From Conus ventricosus (lineage: Eukaryota; Mollusca; Gastropoda; Neogastropoda; Conidae), in the NCBI GenBank assembly GCA_018398815.1, contig CM031628.1, forward strand, positions 5,122,253-5,186,252: a stretch of DNA of 64,000 nt, written 5' to 3'. The notes under the pieces were generated by a model that saw only the letters and a list, made by a program, of their open reading frames with translations, was not told the origin of the DNA and did no database searches. The translations under genes were made by a program, and so were the position numbers. Below, piece by piece: positions 60,374-64,000 of this stretch; the first letter of the stretch is position 1, and every line of letters starts with the position of its first letter.

Positions 60374-61299
60374 AGGGGAAAAAAATGCCTTACTACAAAG
60401 TGTTGGTAACCCCCTTGAAAATGAAATTACCCGTAGAAAAGGTATCATTTGTAAAAGCAACAACCCAGTGATCAGGTCCAGTGGAAAATAAATACAAATG
60501 AACTTGAAAGAGCAATCCCGGGAACCCCCTATTTGATCCTGATCCGTTCCGAAATTTTCCCCATAAAAAATTGAAATTTTTGGGTTTCCTGGTTTCTAAG
60601 AAGTCACCCAAACCGATCAAAACCATGGGCCCAATTAATTTTCCCGAATCAATGCCGCAATGATCCAGTTGAACACGTGACTGATCTGAAAAGGATCATC
60701 TATTCCCCACCCGAACTTGGATCCGAATAAAACAAATCACTTTTTTTTTTTTTTCTTCGGACACTTTCCGTTTTTCCCAAATCCACTAAAATTAAAAGGG
60801 GTTTCCGGGTGATTGTTTTGTTTGTACGCGTGTGGGGTGTGTGGTGTGTGTTTTGGTGTGTTGTGGGGTGGTGTGTGTGTGGTGTGGCGTGGGGTTTGTG
60901 TTGGGTGTGTGTTGGTGGTGTGGTGTGTGTGTGTGGTGTTGGTTGTGTGTGGTGTGTGTGGGGGTGGTGTGTGTGGTGTCCCATGGTGTGGGGTTTTTGG
61001 GGTGTGCAGTGTGTGTGTGGGTGTTGTGTTGGGGGTGGTGTGTTTTGGTGTGTTTTGGTGTGTGTTTTGTTTTGGTCTTGTGTTTTGTGTGTGCGTGCGT
61101 GGGCGTGTGCGTGGCGTGTGTGTGTGGTGTGTGTTTTAATTTGCAGACAAACCAAGCAAAAAAACCCAAGGGGGGATAAAAATTTCACACACCCCACACA
61201 CCCACACCCACACACCCCCTTTTCCGTAAAATTTAAAAAAAAAAAAAAAGTTTCTTCAAGTTTCAACGTTTGGGGGGGGGACGGGTTTGGGGTCCAAAA

Positions 61300-61480
61300 A
61301 AAAAAACCCCCACGAACCTAGCTTTTTCCCAGACCCCGACCCCTCTTTCCTGTCCCGGCGCTGCCCCTTGAAGAGGCCGCGCGGCGGGGGGCCCGCCCCA
61401 ATGGGCGTCATCATGGCGGTGGGGGCCGGGTTTTGGGTGACCCCAAAAGGGAGAGAAGCCCCGTGGCAAACATGAACCCC
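61300..61480 (-). CDS. SLC13-family anion transporter, upstream exon (error-rich sequence)
   Basis: On the minus strand, pieces in shifting frames read LGFMFATG, then a corrupted serine-asparagine-threonine region (NPAPTAMMTPI where the family has NTATTAMM.PI), then a Gly/Arg-rich linker. This is the first SNT motif of SLC13 proteins, which precedes the GTGPN exon in the protein, matching the gene order on the minus strand. The sequence here carries extra homopolymer bases, so exact ends cannot be set. Confidence 0.55.
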
Positions 61481-61779
61481 AAAGCAGTACCCCACAAAAA
61501 GGAGGTAAGGCAATTTTTCTTAAAAGCCCGCCGACCGAAAAAGGACCAAAAAAGCGCTGTAAAATCGCGTTAAAATTTTTTTTTGTACCCCCCTTCTTAA
61601 AGAAAAAGGGAAAAAAACTTTAGAAGGAAACGAAGAAAATGCGTGAGGGTGTGTGTGTGTGTTGGTGGGTGTGTTGTGTTTTTGGGGTTGTGTGTGCCCC
61701 GGTCTTTTCATTTCTGCCCGTCTTTTCCCCCGGGTCAAAATGGGGTTCCACCGTTCCAGACTAAACTTTTGGGTGATCT

Positions 61780-62270
61780 TTTCTGAAAATGGGGAAGGAA
61801 GACATTAGGGTCAACCTAAGCCCCGACGTTTTAGTTTCCCTTTAGTTTACCTTTCCGGGGCCGTTACAACCCGCTGAAAACGGCCTGTAACGGTTTTTTC
61901 TTTTTTAATGGAATAACTCGGGAAATTTACTTGACCATTTTTTCCTAAAAATTTGTAGGTATGACATTATGGGTCCCGAAAAAACCCCGATTTTTTATTT
62001 TAAACCTTTTTAAAACCAAAAAAAAAGGGCTGTAAAGGGCCTAAAAAGGGTTTTTTTCATTTATGGAATATCTCAAAAGAATTTGGGGCCGACCTAAAAA
62101 AAATTTTGCAGGTATTTTCATTATGGGTCAGGGAAATGATGCCTGAATGTTTTATTTTTCCCCCTTAAAAGGGCCTTTTACTAAGGGTTTTTAAAGGGCC
62201 CCTTAAGGGTTTTTTCTTCTTTTAAGGAAATATCTCAAAAGAACGGGGCCAATTTAAAAGGCCGGTTTGG
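61780..62270. repeat. ~158-bp tandem repeat, three degraded units
   Basis: GGAATA(A/T)CTC...(GA)CC...TTTGTAGGTAT...TTATGGGTC recurs with starts near 61909, 62065 and 62225. The units differ mainly by homopolymer length. Confidence 0.65.
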
Positions 62271-62279
62271 ATGTTTCTT

Positions 62280-62640
62280 GTGTACCCCCTGGGGGGAAAG
62301 GTGCATGCTATGTGAAACCCATGTAAACCATGCCAAGGGCCAAAGTGGCCTTCTCTTTCCGAAAGTTGGTGAAGGGATTTTACATGTTTTGCAAAAAGAA
62401 GGGGTGCTTTTTAAACACAGGGAAACTTGGGTTTTAAATAGCCCCAAATTCGAAAAAATTAGGGAAAAATGGACCCCGAACCAATGTGAACCCCAAGGGG
62501 AAACCCCCCCCCCCCCCCCCCCCCCCCCCCTGAACCCCCCCAAAGGCCCCGGGGGAGATTCGAACCCGCAAACCCCAGGAATCACCAAGATTACAGTCCC
62601 GGGGCTCTTTCCTCTGAGCTGTTCCGGGCCCCCCAGCGTT
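62280..62640 (-). repeat. tRNA-derived SINE, second copy
   Basis: On the minus strand: AACAGCTCAGAGGAAAGAGC (A-box region), TGTAATCTTGGTGATTCCTG and GGGTTCGAATCTCC (B box), as in the copy at 34.07 kb, followed by a matching body with indels. Confidence 0.6.
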
Positions 62641-64000
62641 GAAATCAACCACAAAACAATTTAAAAACCCACACAAAAAAAACCCCTTCACACAACCTTA
62701 AAAGCACACCGGAAAGAACGTTTTAAAAAACTCTTGCAAAGGGCGAGGAAAATCATTGGTTGAACTTTTGGGCCCTTTTTCGTCCCTCCCTCATCGTTTT
62801 TCTTTTCCCTCATTCGTTGTCCCCCCATTATAATGCAGCTACGAAAAGGACTTTTGGGCAGTAAGGGGGAAAAGTTGAGAACAAACTTTCATTCTTGACA
62901 AATTCGGAGAACTGGGCCCCCTCCCCCCCAATTTTCATCGCCCAGATCGTTTTCCCCGAAATTTTCAACATCTCAACATCAACCCTTGTTATCCCTTAAA
63001 AATTTTGATAAAAAGCGAGTATTAATTTTTTTTTGTTTTAGAAACCCCTAAAATTGTTTTAAAAGTCGTTCCGGTGGGTTTTCTTCCCTTGGGTATTTCA
63101 TTGGAAAAGAATTTCATTAAATTTAAGTTTTTTCACAACGTTTTAGTGGGGAGTGCTTTTTGTATTGTGAAAAAAACTAAGAAAATTTAAAATTGTTCAA
63201 ATTGTTTTTTCGTTACTATTGTTGCAGTTTTTCTTTAAGACCTACAAATGGTTGGTTTTGGGAGGGAGGGGAAAGGGGGGGGTGGGTGGGTGTGCGTGGT
63301 TTTTAATTTATCGATGGTTGGTTGCCCCCTTCAAACCCCTTGACTGGTTTTTATTCTGATGTGCCCTGCGTGTGGACTTATCCATATACCTAAAAAACCC
63401 ACTTCCGGTAATTCCATGAGGCAGCCCAAAGTCCGAAAGTGCAGCGAAATAAATGTTCAGTGAAAAAAAAATGTTTTTAAAAAAATATTAAAAAAAGGGG
63501 GGGAGGGGGGGGGGGGGGAAAATTTAATCGGGAAGAATTGGGCCCTCCTGATTTGCACCATAGCCTGACATAAATTTTGGGGCGCCAAAAAAATGGTCCT
63601 TTCCTTTGCTGTGGAGGGTGTGGTTTTTGTGTGGTGTTGGGGTGTGTGTGTGGTGTGTGTGTTTTTTCTAAAAACATTACTCCCCGGGCCTTTTTACAAA
63701 TCCAAAAGGGACGGAGTCCAGTTTCAGGACCCTAAGGTAAGCCTTTTTAACTGTTTAGCCCCGGAACTTCAGATCACACAGGAAAAAAATTTTGTTTTTT
63801 TTTAAAGGTTGTAAGGGTATAAATTTTTTTTAAAAATTTTTAAAAAAAACCTGGGGGCTACGGCACCGCTTCCATATTTTACTCAATTTAAAAAAAGGAC
63901 CACGAGCATATTCGGCTGGAAAACGGGGGTACAAAGTCTGTCCTGGGGGGCCCACGGTTTGGCAGCCCCCCTCAATTAAACCCACTATCCTTCCCGCGAA

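Larger units (their letters stand above)
59990..64000. other. Error-rich assembly region
   Basis: Homopolymers are inflated throughout (AAAA, GGGG, CCCC, TTTT runs of 4-8 in nearly every line, a G-run of 44 at 60329-60372, C-runs at 60181-60204 and 62506-62530). Where known sequences can be recognised (SLC13 exon, SINE), they carry many small indels. Open frames here should not be trusted. (GT)n fills 60830-61130. Confidence 0.7.

Noticed and set aside
60809..61266. Open frames of 108-188 codons on both strands
   Set aside because: They read an imperfect (GT)n tract in an error-rich region.

Overview
This is animal nuclear DNA. It has spliced genes with GT-AG introns, a very high density of (AC)n, (AG)n and (ATC)n microsatellites, several clades of non-LTR retrotransposons, Penelope-like elements, tRNA-headed retroposons and a piggyBac DNA transposon. 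A short retroposon tail recurs (core CCTTTGCGGTCGGCTGGGCT). I associate it with marine gastropod genomes, so a mollusc, probably a snail, is my best guess. There is a 1,000-base N gap at 38001-39000. The last 4 kb (about 60-64 kb) is visibly error-rich.

Two host-type genes can be supported. On the plus strand, scattered exons (candidate 12085-12197; 21.4-22.13 kb with repeated VIKTEP motifs; 23007-23030; 23484-23612; 31372-32709) fit one gene ending in a retroelement-type integrase core. Its DD35E triad lacks the glutamate (Arg codon at 31986). On the minus strand, exons at about 61.3-61.5 kb, 51034-51354 and 47325-47538 are consecutive pieces of an SLC13-family sodium-coupled anion transporter.

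The most unusual object is a complete piggyBac-superfamily element at 23649-30523, flanked by TTAA and sitting in an intron of the integrase gene. It is about 6.9 kb. It carries (i) a spliced plus-strand transposase with all three catalytic aspartates, broken only by four compensating one-base shifts, and (ii) a convergent, minus-strand, four-exon gene (28109-30219) whose splice phases all agree and which encodes an unrecognised 118-residue protein. Both ends hold 16-bp near-palindromes (GGGTGT...CACCC) placed on an exact 63-bp grid.

Other layout: LINE remnants at 2.1, 6.4-8.0, 9.9-11.6 and 58.8-59.6 kb; a full-length L1/Tx1-like LINE (14.08-21.04 kb, minus) inserted in a 76-bp tandem array with a target duplication; a foldback element at 5.95-6.30 kb; long satellites at 22.5, 32.9, 33.8 and 34.7-36.4 kb; two copies of an ~870-bp tRNA-headed retroposon (36.7 and 43.55 kb); a Penelope-like element with inverted flanks (41.6-43.4 kb); and a small inverted element with hammerhead-like cores (46.9-47.3 kb) beside an SLC13 exon.
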